From Synergistaceae bacterium (lineage in GTDB: Bacteria; Synergistota; Synergistia; Synergistales; Aminobacteriaceae), in contig JAFYBQ010000037.1 of NCBI GenBank assembly GCA_017540085.1, positions 1 through 64,000 of the forward strand: a DNA stretch of 64,000 bases, read 5' to 3'. The notes under the pieces were generated by a model that searched no databases, was not told where the DNA came from, and worked only from the letters and a program-made list of their open reading frames with translations. The stretch's first letter is position 1. Each line of letters opens with the position of its first letter. A program made the position numbers and the translations under genes. Positions 34,141-44,300 of the stretch are shown here, piece after piece.

Positions 34141-36522
34141 ATGAAACGTGCAGGAATTTCACTGTTTTTGCTGGTTCTCATAGTCTCATTGAGTCCGGGA
34201 GTCAGTTACGGCGCGGAAGGCTATGTGTACGCAACTACAAACATGACCTGGGCGGAGTTCTACGCGGGCGAAACGGGCGAAACGTCAGCGGATTTGCTTT
34301 CGGCGGGTCTTGACGCAATCAGCACACCGACAACGCACGGCCTTGCGAGATTTCCGCTTCTCATGGGTGAGTCCGGCGACAATGGCACAACGATTACCGG
34401 GCTTAAAGCTGTTCAGGTGAGAATGACTCAGGACGTTTACGACTCACTTTCGGACAATTCCCGGTACACCGTAAGCACATCAGAGTTTGACGAGTATAAA
34501 GACGTGAACGCGGACGGCTCATTCGGGGCAATGGTCAGCACTTCAGCAGACGCAACAGCACTGGGCGCAAGCGTGAGTCTCACTACAGGCTCAAGCGCAA
34601 GATGGGGGCATTACGTCTTCAGCGTTTCGAGCGCGGATATACCCATAGGGAGCGCAAATAGGTACTGCGATTACTATTTAGGCGCACTGCTTGAGACTTC
34701 TGACGGCAAAATCTACGGCATGAGGCACAACAATAATTTATGGTTCAACGCCAAAGACCTCGCAATATCGACAGCAGAATTTGTTGAGGTTCACGGAGTC
34801 TCACGGAGCTATGAATACACGTCCGACATGGAAGGCAAGACCATCACGAAAATAACATACATGCTAAAGAATCTTCCGGACGAAATAATAAGCTGTGATG
34901 TATTTCTCAAGCTCAAGACTTCCGCGAGCGTTTACCCTGTGTATGAGGACGGCTATTACGCTGTCATGGCCGTGGAGAATGTAGAAATCCCGTTAGCGTT
35001 CAGCAATGTCCCTTCAAGCGCGGATTACAGTCTTTCGGGCGTAACGTTCGGGACAGGCCGAGGACGCAGAGCCGTAACAGGCTGTACAATTTCGGATGAT
35101 GATGTTCTCACGATAGCCGGAACTGTCAGCGAAGGAACGTACACAGCGACTTTCAGCACGGAGACTTACGCGGATATTTCGGCGACAATAAGAGTCTTCA
35201 CGGCAGACGCGACCGCAAAAGTTATCTCAGCCGACAAAAACGACGCGGGGCTTATGTTCCTTCTTACCCCCGCAGGAGTCAGCGATGCAACGGACGCTGT
35301 ATTGACCGCTCAAAATTTCGTGAACGCCACAGATTACACGGCCATTGCGGACAACTCGACAGCAGTTTTCACGGGAGGAGCGAATCAGATTGCGGACTCT
35401 GGATTCTCGCTTGATGTCAGACTTTCGGGCGTTCCTTCAGGCAAACGCGGCATACTGGGATTCAGCAAGGGACTACAGATTACCCCGGCTAAAATCGGAG
35501 CTAATGATTTCTCGGCCATGTCAGCGAAAATTCTCGCGCTCCCTGATGTCGCTTACGGCTGGCGAGTCCCGACAGAATCACAGCTCCGTGATATGGGATT
35601 GATTGTTGTCGGGATTTATCCTGACGGAGTATCACGCGACATTACCGGGTACATCTCAAGCGGGATCAGAGCCGATGACGGAGCAATCACTTTCACATAC
35701 GGCACTGTTCTTATTGACCGGGAATTTTTAGCGGCACCGGGCGAGGAAGGGAAAGTGTACGAGCTTTCGGAAGAGGGAGAAGGCACAATGAGCGACGGAG
35801 CTTTTGACGGCCGACTCTCTGCGACATGGTACGTCAGGACACCGGGCGGGGCTTCCGGCGGAGACGGTACAGACTCACAGGACATCACACCGACTCCCGC
35901 GTCAGACGACACAAGACCGACTCCAGGCACTGACTCAGGCGATAGGACTCCAGGCGCAGGCTCAAGCACAGTAACACCCATAAAGCCCGCAATACCTCTC
36001 ACGGACTCAAAGAAGGCCGATATTACTCAGGCACTTTCGAGGCTGTCAGCGAAAGTTTCAGGCTCAACAGAAGTCAGCGAGCTTCCGTCAACCGCCATAA
36101 AGGGGACTCAGACAGTAACAAGCTCAGACACTGCGGTGTACCTTCCTGTTATCGAGGTCAGCGAGTCAAAAGTCTACGTTTTCGGCGTGTCATTGGACAA
36201 ATTCGCGGCAGGCTCTCCGATTTACTGGCACTCAAACGCACAGGACATAACAACGGGTGAATTTCTTGACGCGGCAGACGAACAAGAAGCCGTGATTTTC
36301 ATGAATGACTCCGGCGCGGAAGTGAATACAGTACCCGTAAACAAACATGTGAATGTAGCGGCGTATTTCGAGACAGGCAGGACATATTACCCGGCAATCA
36401 CAACGGAATCACAGGCCGAAACAGTGATAGGAGTCGGGAGTACTTCAGGCGGGTGCAGTGCGGGAGTCTCAGCAGCAATAATTCTCGGACTCGCATTCAT
36501 TCTCACACACCGAAAACGCTAA
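34141..36522 (+). CDS. Secreted surface protein with Synerg-CTERM tail
   Basis: A 793-residue exported protein: signal peptide ~1-24 (MKRAGISLFLLVLIVSLSPG...), beta-rich domains, a Pro/Thr/Ser/Asp-rich linker around 580-615 (TPTPASDDTRPTPGTDSGD), then a small folded domain. The end is GSTSGGCSAGVSAAIILGLA plus RKR: the Gly-Cys motif, single helix and basic tail of the Synerg-CTERM sorting signal. Such tails are thought to be processed by a dedicated envelope machinery that anchors the protein. No enzyme motif is seen. GGGAGA precedes the ATG. Confidence 0.83.
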   Translation: MKRAGISLFLLVLIVSLSPGVSYGAEGYVYATTNMTWAEFYAGETGETSADLLSAGLDAISTPTTHGLARFPLLMGESGDNGTTITGLKAVQVRMTQDVYDSLSDNSRYTVSTSEFDEYKDVNADGSFGAMVSTSADATALGASVSLTTGSSARWGHYVFSVSSADIPIGSANRYCDYYLGALLETSDGKIYGMRHNNNLWFNAKDLAISTAEFVEVHGVSRSYEYTSDMEGKTITKITYMLKNLPDEIISCDVFLKLKTSASVYPVYEDGYYAVMAVENVEIPLAFSNVPSSADYSLSGVTFGTGRGRRAVTGCTISDDDVLTIAGTVSEGTYTATFSTETYADISATIRVFTADATAKVISADKNDAGLMFLLTPAGVSDATDAVLTAQNFVNATDYTAIADNSTAVFTGGANQIADSGFSLDVRLSGVPSGKRGILGFSKGLQITPAKIGANDFSAMSAKILALPDVAYGWRVPTESQLRDMGLIVVGIYPDGVSRDITGYISSGIRADDGAITFTYGTVLIDREFLAAPGEEGKVYELSEEGEGTMSDGAFDGRLSATWYVRTPGGASGGDGTDSQDITPTPASDDTRPTPGTDSGDRTPGAGSSTVTPIKPAIPLTDSKKADITQALSRLSAKVSGSTEVSELPSTAIKGTQTVTSSDTAVYLPVIEVSESKVYVFGVSLDKFAAGSPIYWHSNAQDITTGEFLDAADEQEAVIFMNDSGAEVNTVPVNKHVNVAAYFETGRTYYPAITTESQAETVIGVGSTSGGCSAGVSAAIILGLAFILTHRKR

Positions 36523-36553
36523 AGGCTCTTCATTTTACACGCAGAATTTCGTG

Positions 36554-36590
36554 AAAAGACTCTCTGTAATATGACGGGGAGTCTTTTTTT
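36554..36590 (+). terminator. Intrinsic terminator after the surface protein gene
   Basis: AAGACTC and GAGTCTT pair around a ~16-nt loop and run into TTTTTTT, 31 nt after the stop. Confidence 0.8.
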
Positions 36591-36648
36591 CTGCTATACT
36601 CACAAATCATCACACACATTTATCATGAAAGGAACGATTCACTAATAC

Positions 36649-38139
36649 ATGCTTCAGGCAATAAATCCCTTCCTCGTTACCGGCCTGCTTTTATTCTTGA
36701 GCCTCGTTGCGGGCGCGCTCTCTGAGAAAATAAAAGTCCCTGCCCTGATATTGTTTCTCGGCATCGGAATGCTTGCAGGTGTTGACGGCCCGGGAGGACT
36801 CAATTTTTCCGACGCAAACGCCGCCAACAGTGTCGGCACATTCGCATTGGCCTTCATACTTTTTGCGGGCGGATTCCAGACGAAATGGAGCGACATTAAG
36901 CCCGTTGTGACTCAGGGCGTAGTTCTGTCGACTCTCGGAGTCCTTCTTACGGCTGTAGTGATGGCGATACCGATAGCATTTCTGCCTATGTTCACGTACA
37001 AGGACGCATTCTTACTCGGCGCGATAGTCTCATCGACAGACGCGGCGGCGGTGTTCTCGATACTGAGGACTCAGAAAGTCGGAGTGCGCGGAGCATTGAA
37101 GCCCCTGCTAGAGTTTGAGTCGGGAAGCAATGACCCTATGGCGGTTTTCCTGACGATTACGGCAATGACGTGGCTGACTTCTCCCGATGTGCCTGTTGAC
37201 GAGCTTGCGATTCAGTTTGTGGTTCAGATGACGGCGGGCGGTGCAATGGGCTACATCATGGGTCGTTTCTCGTGCTGGGCAATCAAACGCCTTCAGGTGT
37301 CGAACGAGGCACTTTACCCGGTGTGGGGGATTTCTGTCGTCATGGCTACATTCGGGATTACAGAGACAGTTTACGGCAACGGATATTTAGCGGTCTACGT
37401 CTGCGGGATAGTCATGGGCGGCGGGGATTTCCTGTACAAGTACAGTCTTCAGAGATTTCATGACGGTTTCGCGTGGCTCATGCAGATTATAATGTTCTTG
37501 GTACTGGGACTGCTTGTTACCCCGTCTGAGGTCGTGAATTTCTCCGTCATGAGCATGGGATTCCTGATTTCATTCTGCCTAATGTTTGTGGCGCGTCCTG
37601 TTGCAGTGTTTGCCGGGACGATATTCAGCCGCTTCAACTGGCGGGAAAAATTGTTCATCTCATGGACGGGACTCCGCGGCGCAGTGCCTATCATCCTAGC
37701 CACGTATCCTTTGACGGCGGGACATCCTCAAGCAAGATACATGTTCAACGTTATATTTTTCGTTGTGCTTACGTCAGTTATGATACAGGGGAAGACTCTT
37801 GCGTGGTTCGCAAAATTCCTCAAGATTGACGAGGCTGTGAGGGAGGCTAAGAATTGGACGCTTAATTTTGACATTACGCCGGCTTCCGGGACTGATGAAA
37901 CATATGAAGTTGACCTTCCTGAAGACGCTGCCGCAATCGGGACGGCGGTGAAAGATCTGCGCTTCCCTGACGGAGTAACAATTCTCCTAATCAACCGCGG
38001 CGACAAGTACATGATACCCAAGGGGGGGACGGTGCTTGAGCATGATGACACGCTATTATTGTTCGGGGACAGGGCGAAACTTCCCGGAGTCGTAAGCAGG
38101 CTCACACAGCGGGCGGAAAACGACGGCCAAGACTCTTGA
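36649..38139 (+). CDS. Potassium/proton antiporter (CvrA/NhaP2-like, CPA1 family)
   Basis: A 496-residue protein with ~12 membrane helices including IVSSTDAAAVFSIL and LLEFESGSNDPMAVFL, the ion-site motifs of CPA1 antiporters. Residues ~405-485 form a cytoplasmic TrkA-C-like domain (TAVKDLRFPDGVTILLINRG, LEHDDTLLLFGD) that usually gates by ligand binding. It exchanges cytoplasmic K+ (or Na+) for protons in pH and volume control. It follows a strong terminator, so it starts a new unit. Confidence 0.9.
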   Translation: MLQAINPFLVTGLLLFLSLVAGALSEKIKVPALILFLGIGMLAGVDGPGGLNFSDANAANSVGTFALAFILFAGGFQTKWSDIKPVVTQGVVLSTLGVLLTAVVMAIPIAFLPMFTYKDAFLLGAIVSSTDAAAVFSILRTQKVGVRGALKPLLEFESGSNDPMAVFLTITAMTWLTSPDVPVDELAIQFVVQMTAGGAMGYIMGRFSCWAIKRLQVSNEALYPVWGISVVMATFGITETVYGNGYLAVYVCGIVMGGGDFLYKYSLQRFHDGFAWLMQIIMFLVLGLLVTPSEVVNFSVMSMGFLISFCLMFVARPVAVFAGTIFSRFNWREKLFISWTGLRGAVPIILATYPLTAGHPQARYMFNVIFFVVLTSVMIQGKTLAWFAKFLKIDEAVREAKNWTLNFDITPASGTDETYEVDLPEDAAAIGTAVKDLRFPDGVTILLINRGDKYMIPKGGTVLEHDDTLLLFGDRAKLPGVVSRLTQRAENDGQDS

Positions 38140-38212
38140 TTTTGCGCGTTAGTGCTGTAATATTCTGCATGGACACGGAAAAATTTTGCACATTCAGGAG
38201 ATAATCTTACCC

Positions 38213-39061
38213 ATGACAAAAGAAGATGCTGTAAAATTTATCATTGATTTGTTCACGTTGCGTACGGTATGGATAGACAGGGGCGGCGGAAAATGGGCGG
38301 TAAAGAAACGCTTTCACCCGTTATTGCGCTCGGCGTTCTGGGTGCTTGCTGTTATAGTCTGCGCGGGGATATATTCAGGTTTCAACAGCCCGAAAAACTC
38401 CGAGGCCGTAGAAGATTCTATGCCTATGACTGTCGCGACTCTCCCTGACCCTGAAGAGGCTTTCACCCCTCCTCCCGTGAGGCGCGAAACAGTGATACCC
38501 CTGAAAGCCTCAAAGCGCGGTGAAATCGTCCTGCCGTCAGAAAAGAACCCCGAAACCGACAGAATCATAGCCCCGTCAGCAAACCTGAAGCCGGAAATCA
38601 CCCCTTCCCCCGAATTACCGTCAGCACCGCTCACGAAAGCCACAGGGCCGGGGAAATATAGTGTTGACGTGAACAAGTCAGCATACACGCTCACGCTATA
38701 CAGGGACGGCGAGCCGGTGAAGGTATACCCTATAGCGGTCGGCAAGAACCCCGGCGACAAGCAGAGGATTGGCGACCACAGGACTCCCACAGGAAATTTC
38801 CGGGTAGTCTCAATCGAAAACGCTTCAGGATGGAGTCATGATTTCCGCGACGGCAAAGGGAAAATCAAAGGTGCTTACGGCCCGTGGTTTATCCGTCTTG
38901 ACGCAAAGGGCTGGAAGGGGATCGGCATTCACGGAACGCATGACCCTGACTCGCGGGGGACTATGGCGACTGAGGGATGTATACGACTCAGCAATGAGGA
39001 CATCGCCGAGCTTAAACAGTACGCCTACAGGAACATGCCCGTAACAATCCGGGAAAACTAG
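38213..39061 (+). CDS. L,D-transpeptidase (YkuD domain), membrane-anchored
   Basis: A 282-residue protein with one membrane helix (~36-55, FWVLAVIVCAGIYSGF), a Pro-rich periplasmic linker to ~145, and a C-terminal YkuD domain. The catalytic site reads HGTHDPDSRGTMATEGCIRLSN, with the histidine and cysteine at the usual spacing. It cross-links peptidoglycan stem peptides or attaches proteins to them. ATG 38213 is favoured by AGGAG upstream. It lies between the antiporter and ychF without a visible terminator. Confidence 0.9.
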   Translation: MTKEDAVKFIIDLFTLRTVWIDRGGGKWAVKKRFHPLLRSAFWVLAVIVCAGIYSGFNSPKNSEAVEDSMPMTVATLPDPEEAFTPPPVRRETVIPLKASKRGEIVLPSEKNPETDRIIAPSANLKPEITPSPELPSAPLTKATGPGKYSVDVNKSAYTLTLYRDGEPVKVYPIAVGKNPGDKQRIGDHRTPTGNFRVVSIENASGWSHDFRDGKGKIKGAYGPWFIRLDAKGWKGIGIHGTHDPDSRGTMATEGCIRLSNEDIAELKQYAYRNMPVTIREN

Positions 39062-39077
39062 AGGGGGAATAATATTC

Positions 39078-40175
39078 ATGCTCAAATGCGGGATAATCGG
39101 CCTTCCTTTGTCGGGAAAATCGACCGTCTTCAACGTAATCACACGCGCCGGGGCTGAGGTCAAGCCGTATGCGTCCGGGAAAACTGAGCCTAACCGGGCA
39201 TTAGTGAATGTGCCGGACGAACGTTTTGACAGGCTCGTGGAAATCTTCAAGCCAAAGAGCGAGAAGCCTGCGGATGTTGAATTTGTTGACCTTGCCGGGC
39301 TGTCGAAAGACGCGGGAAAAGGCGCGGGGCTGGGAAATTCGTTCCTTTCGTTTGTGTCGGAGTCAGACGCATTATTGCATGTTGTGCGCGTATTCAGGAA
39401 TGACTCAGTTCCTCACCCGGAGAATAATATTGACCCTCTCCGGGATTTTCGCATTGTCGAGGCCGAATTGATTTATCGGGATTTAGGTGTAATCAGCAAC
39501 CGAATATCACGGCTTGAGGAGAAGAAAGCCAAGAAGAAATTAACGCCTCAGGAGTCAGCCGAGCTTGAATTAGTGCGCGGTCTTGAAGCACACATGCTTG
39601 AAGAAAAGCCGTTGAGGGAATATCCGCTTGACGATGAGCAGAAGAGAATGTTATCGGGGTATGCGTTCCTGACGCTGAAGCCTGAGCTTGTCGTCCTGAA
39701 TCTTGACGACACGCAGACGGGGAACGTGCCGGAAATTTCGCCGCTGATGGCCGAGCTTGAGTCGAAAAACATGAAGGCCGTGAAGGTTTACGGTGCTACG
39801 GAAATGGAGCTTGAGCAGTTAGACCCGGAGGACAGAGCCGAATTTATGCGTGATTTGTCGGTTGACGAACCCGGCCGGGACAGGCTAATTCACGAGGCGT
39901 ATAAATTGCTGGGATTGATTTCGTTCTTCACGTCGGGGGCTGATGAGGTCAGAGCGTGGACGCTGAAGGCCGGAAGCACTGCCGTTGACGCTGCCGGGAC
40001 GATACATTCAGACCTTGCACGGGGCTTCATTCGGGCGCAGGTTGTGGCCTATGATGATTTCATCGCCAACAATGCCAGCATAGCGCAGTGCCGGGAAAAA
40101 GGGGTACTGCGTCTTGAGGGAAAAGAGTACACCGTGAAGGACGGCGACATGATAGAGATACGGTTCAACGTCTGA
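39078..40175 (+). CDS. ychF: Ribosome-associated ATPase YchF
   Basis: A 365-residue Obg-family protein: P-loop GLPLSGKSTVF (the GLPLSGK form rather than GLPNVGK), DLAGLSKDAGKGAGLGNSFL, and NLDD in place of the GTP-specifying NKxD, which explains ATP preference. A helical hairpin with an Arg/Lys coiled coil (~130-190) and a C-terminal TGS domain (~280-365) follow. It binds ribosomes and responds to redox stress in studied species. It ends at a strong terminator. Confidence 0.93.
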   Translation: MLKCGIIGLPLSGKSTVFNVITRAGAEVKPYASGKTEPNRALVNVPDERFDRLVEIFKPKSEKPADVEFVDLAGLSKDAGKGAGLGNSFLSFVSESDALLHVVRVFRNDSVPHPENNIDPLRDFRIVEAELIYRDLGVISNRISRLEEKKAKKKLTPQESAELELVRGLEAHMLEEKPLREYPLDDEQKRMLSGYAFLTLKPELVVLNLDDTQTGNVPEISPLMAELESKNMKAVKVYGATEMELEQLDPEDRAEFMRDLSVDEPGRDRLIHEAYKLLGLISFFTSGADEVRAWTLKAGSTAVDAAGTIHSDLARGFIRAQVVAYDDFIANNASIAQCREKGVLRLEGKEYTVKDGDMIEIRFNV

Positions 40176-40194
40176 GACTGTGAGAAAAATTTTG

Positions 40195-40223
40195 CCCCCG
40201 GTTGACATGGCCGGGGGTTTTTT
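40195..40223 (+). terminator. Intrinsic terminator of ychF
   Basis: CCCCCGG and CCGGGGG pair around TTGACATGG, followed by TTTTTT; the next gene converges 6 nt later. Confidence 0.88.
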
Positions 40224-40228
40224 GTTGC

Positions 40229-41270
40229 TTACACGATGTATTTGTTGAGGACAGGAATATGATTGAGGAGGGCGGAAATTCCGAACGAGATCACGAACAC
40301 AATCACAGAAATTACAGGGATGGAAATTAACGGGCTGAACGTCAGCGGATTGAGTCCGAATTTCCCGACAAGCCTTATCACAGCGACATGGACAAGATAC
40401 GCCCCGAATGAGTACCGCGACAATGCCCGGATGATTCGCGAAGGCCAGTTGAATTTTACCCGGAAGAATACGAACACCATCACCGCTTCAAGCATTACAT
40501 TTACGGTGTGGGAGGCATAAAATTTCCCGAAAGCCCCGCCCGTGAACCGTGAGGCATAAAGAGACACAAACACTGTCGCCGTAAACCCAGCAGTCCCAGC
40601 AATGTATATCAGGCGTTCAGCCCTGCGCGAAATATTTACCCTGTTCAGGAAATATCCCAGAAGAAAATACCCCGCAAAGCCTCCGACAAAATGAAGCTGA
40701 AAATTTCCGGCGGTGTTGCCCGCAAAATTTCCGAAATGCTCCGAGAACAGCGAGATTATATTGACCGTCTCAGGAACAGCAAACGCGAACAAAAACGAAA
40801 GCGCAAGGAAATATTTTGTCAGCGATTCCGACTCCGCAATCTTCTTCACGAACGGAACAATCATATACAGCCCCGCAATCATGTACAGAAACCATAGATG
40901 ATAATGTCCCTTCAGGAAATGCCCTGCCGCCTTCATGATGTCCCTGTCCTTTATATATCCGTGAACGGCATAAAGTAATGACCAGAACAGAAACGCCGTA
41001 AATATCCTGAATATGTACTTGCTGTAAATTTTCCTGACGGGAATATCTTTGCTGAGGAACAGCGCACCGCTTATCATCGTGAAGACTGGCACAGCCCACC
41101 GCACTATGCTGTCATAGAAATTCATCGCAGCCCATTCAGCCGTGCGAATATCCGTATCGTACCATTCCCGCGCCGCAACATGAAGTACCATCACCGCAAA
41201 CGCCCCGAATACCCGCAAAAAGTCAAAATAGTGGCATCTGCTGTCTGCTGTCTGCTGTCTTAATTATCAT
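40229..41270 (-). CDS. Acyltransferase family 3 membrane protein, apparently phase-variable and OFF
   Basis: The body is an acyltransferase-3 protein with ~10 helices, the catalytic LHVAA near the start and FLYMIAGLYMIVPFVKK. Such enzymes O-acetylate surface glycans. The best start is ATG 41270 with GAGGAGG 9 nt upstream, but it reads only 15 codons to TGA at 41223-41225. The conserved N-terminal segment RCHYFDFLRVFGAFAV lies in another frame, and nothing before it in that frame can start except the mid-motif TTG at 41218. Between ATG and body are three GACAGCA repeats. Removing one unit joins MIIKTADSR directly to CHYFDFLRV. The gene follows the AsmA/TamB-like gene on the same strand. Confidence 0.8.
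41239..41259. repeat. Heptanucleotide tandem repeat (3 units) in the acyltransferase start
   Basis: Plus strand TGCTGTC x3 (minus GACAGCA x3), flanked by partial copies, lies between the ribosome site/ATG and the conserved coding region. Seven is not a multiple of three, so gain or loss of a unit by slippage changes the frame. Two or five units would give the full-length protein; three do not. Confidence 0.85.
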
Positions 41271-41312
41271 TAATATGCGCCTCCTCGAAATTTCAAGCGT
41301 AATACTCCCGAT

Positions 41313-44300
41313 TTACAGCCCGATGTTGAACAGGTTATCTATCAATTGCTGTTTGAACTGTTCGCCGGGACTCTCTTCCTCCGCACTGGGCGCACCTTCC
41401 CCGACAGGCAGCTTGAACCTCATCTTGAACTGTGATGTCTCTTTCTGCTTCTCCTCGTCCCTGTTGAGAATGTCTATCGGCAGGAAGTCCTCTATCGGCT
41501 TGGTAACCTTTATGTCCCTCAAATGAGGCTCACTCCATGAATTTGCGATCGTGAAGGAAACGTTCTGAAAGTCTTTCTGCTTCACGCCCATAACCCTGCT
41601 CGCCGCGTCCCGCAGTACATTGCGCGCAAGACTCCCGGTCATGTACTGAAACACACCCTTCATTGCACCTAGTAGACGGTCAAGCAGTTTCAGGTCAAAA
41701 CGTCCGTCGCAGAGCAGCTTCAATCCCTTTCCTGAAAGCCCCATTGACCCGTTAATCATGAAGTACCTGTACAGAGGCTCATCAAATCCTGCCCGCGCCC
41801 CTGTCCCAGGATTGAGGAACAAATCTTTTCCGTCCCAGAAAAATGACCCGTTAATCTTCTCGAACGTTATTTTTCCTGTCGGCGTTATGTTCTCAAGCAT
41901 TTTCACTTTCTGAATACAGCCCGGCCCCGTCGTAAACTGCCCGTCCGCAAAACTCAGCGCAATATATTTCGTTGATGTTCCCTTCATCACAACCTGCCCG
42001 CTTGCTGTGCCGACTAACTCACCTTCAGGCATGAATGGCTTTGTGAGCTTCCCGAAATCGACATTTGACGCTTTCACTTCCCCGCGCCATTCGGTTTGGC
42101 TGTCTTCCATGTCAACCTCAAACTCTGCACGAATGACTCCTCCGCTGAGAGTCGCACGGCCTGTAGTCATCTGTATCTTGTTCTTGTCCGTGAGGAATTT
42201 CACAGGCAGGTTGATGTTGTTGACCGTGATTTTGTCCATCAGTGTTATCTCGTTTGAACGGGCGTTTATGACAATCGGATCTCCGGGCTTTGTGCTTCCG
42301 TGAACGTGTGCAACAACTGAGCCTTTCACCATCCCGGCCATTTCCGGCATCTGCGTCTCTATTGCGCTGTCAACGTCCAGCGGCTTTGTGTCGACAGTGT
42401 AATATATCCCGTCCGGCTTTATCTGAATGTCAATGTCTGACTCCGGCTTGAAGTTGTTGATACGGGCTTTTCCGTGCATGACAAAATGATTCTCCGCCGG
42501 GGATTTCACGCTTAATGCTATGTCGTGAATCTCTGATTTCTGATACAGCACCGGCTTTGTGAGCGCAAGATGTGCTGTAGGCTGTCCGATTGTCCCGGTA
42601 ACGCCTGCTTTCGCGTCAATAACTCCTTCAACGGGTGCCTTCTGCATAAATTTCTTCAGCAGTGCTTTCAGGTCAAGATTCTTCACGGACGTGTCAATGT
42701 TTATCGCGCTGGCCATTATGTCTTTCATGTTCGGGGAAATGTCGCCGAGACCTTTTATTTCAGCACCGTTTACAGTGGCTTCTATGTTCCTGATGTTTAC
42801 ACGCCGTATATTTCCGTCAGCCTCAACAAGCGCGCTTGGTATGTCGGCAAAATCTGTAGCCTTTACGTTCTTGGCCAGAATTTTCGCGGTGATGTTCGAC
42901 ATCTTCATGTTCGTCCCTGCGCTGAGAGTCACGAACCCCGCAGAAGCAATATCCCCGGCCTTTATGCTGTCGCCTGTAACACTGGCTGTAATGGCCGCAT
43001 TGCTGAGACCGCCGCGGATTCTGGCGGAGCCTTTCACCGTTCCTGACACGGGCATGGAATTGTCCTGCAGCTTTAACGCCGTCATGAGTGTGTCTATGTT
43101 TATGCCTGAAGTTGACGCTGTGAGGTCAAGCAGGGGATTGTTCATGTTCTTGATGTTCACCGTGCCTTTAGCGGTTACGTTCCCGCCCGGAAGTGAGGCA
43201 TTCGCGCCGGAAATGTTCAGGACTCCCCCGCGCAGTGTCATGGGTATGTCAGCATCGCCGAATTTCATTCCCTGATAGCCTGCGTCCCTTGCCGAGACTG
43301 CAGCATTTGCTGTGATTGCGTTTACGTCCGTGAACTTCCCGGAAGCGTCCGCCCTGAATGAATATCTGCCCGCAACATCTTTCAGCCCCGGAAATGATTT
43401 CAGCTCAAGATTCTGAATGTCAGCGTCTGCCCTGAAGGTGGAGTCATTGAGATTGGCAGAGGCATTAAGAGTCGCTGACCCGTTCGGGAGTGCGGCGTGT
43501 GCGCTGTTGACGGTGAGAATGTTGCCGCGGAATGTTACGGGGATTTCTGCGTTGCCGATGTTTACACCGTTGTAGCTCGCGTTACTGGCCGTGAGGAGTC
43601 CGCCTGCTGTTATTGTCCTTGTGTCGTTAAAATTGCCGGAAGCGTCTGCGTTAAGTGAGTACGTCCCCTTCAACTGTTTCAGCTGCGGAATGAATCGCAG
43701 GTCTAAATTTTTCGCGTCAGCATTTGCGGTGAATCGGCCTGTGATGATGTCGGCTTCTGCATTGAGACTCGCGGAGCTTCCCGGAAAGCGTATGCTTGCG
43801 CCGCTGACCTTCACGACTCCATGCGAGAATGTTATAGGGATGTCGGCATTACCGCGCCTAATGTCGGAATACCCTGCATTGCGCGCCGTGAGATTCGCAT
43901 TGGCCGTGATTGTCCGAATGTCGTTGAAGTTCCCGCCCGCGTCAGCCTTCAGTGAATACGCACCCGCAACACCTCTCAGCATGGGAATGTGTCCCGGCTC
44001 TATGTTGTTCGCGTCAGCCCTCGCCGAAAATTTCCCGGTGTTAATGTCAGCGTCAGCCCTCGCGGTGATTCGCCCCCGTCCTAAATTTGCGGTGAAGTCA
44101 TGTATTTTCGCTGTCCCGTTCTGAATGTCGTAGCCTGCCTCAGCGTTAAGCCCCGTGAGAATTACGCCGAATGCCCCGGCTCTGTCTGATGTGATTTTCG
44201 CGTTGACGTTGAGCGACTCGGAGATTTCAGCGCGGGCCGTGATTTTGCCGACAGGATTCTCGATGAGGCCGGAAATCTGCGGGATTGCCTTCACGAGAGA

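Noticed and set aside
40195-40223. Promoter-like TTGACA inside the ychF terminator loop
   Set aside because: It is part of the hairpin loop and has no matching -10 box at proper spacing before a gene.
42559-43275. 238-codon plus-strand frame
   Set aside because: Antisense to the AsmA/TamB-like gene; composition is Met/Phe/Ala-rich as expected for a shadow frame, with no start signal.
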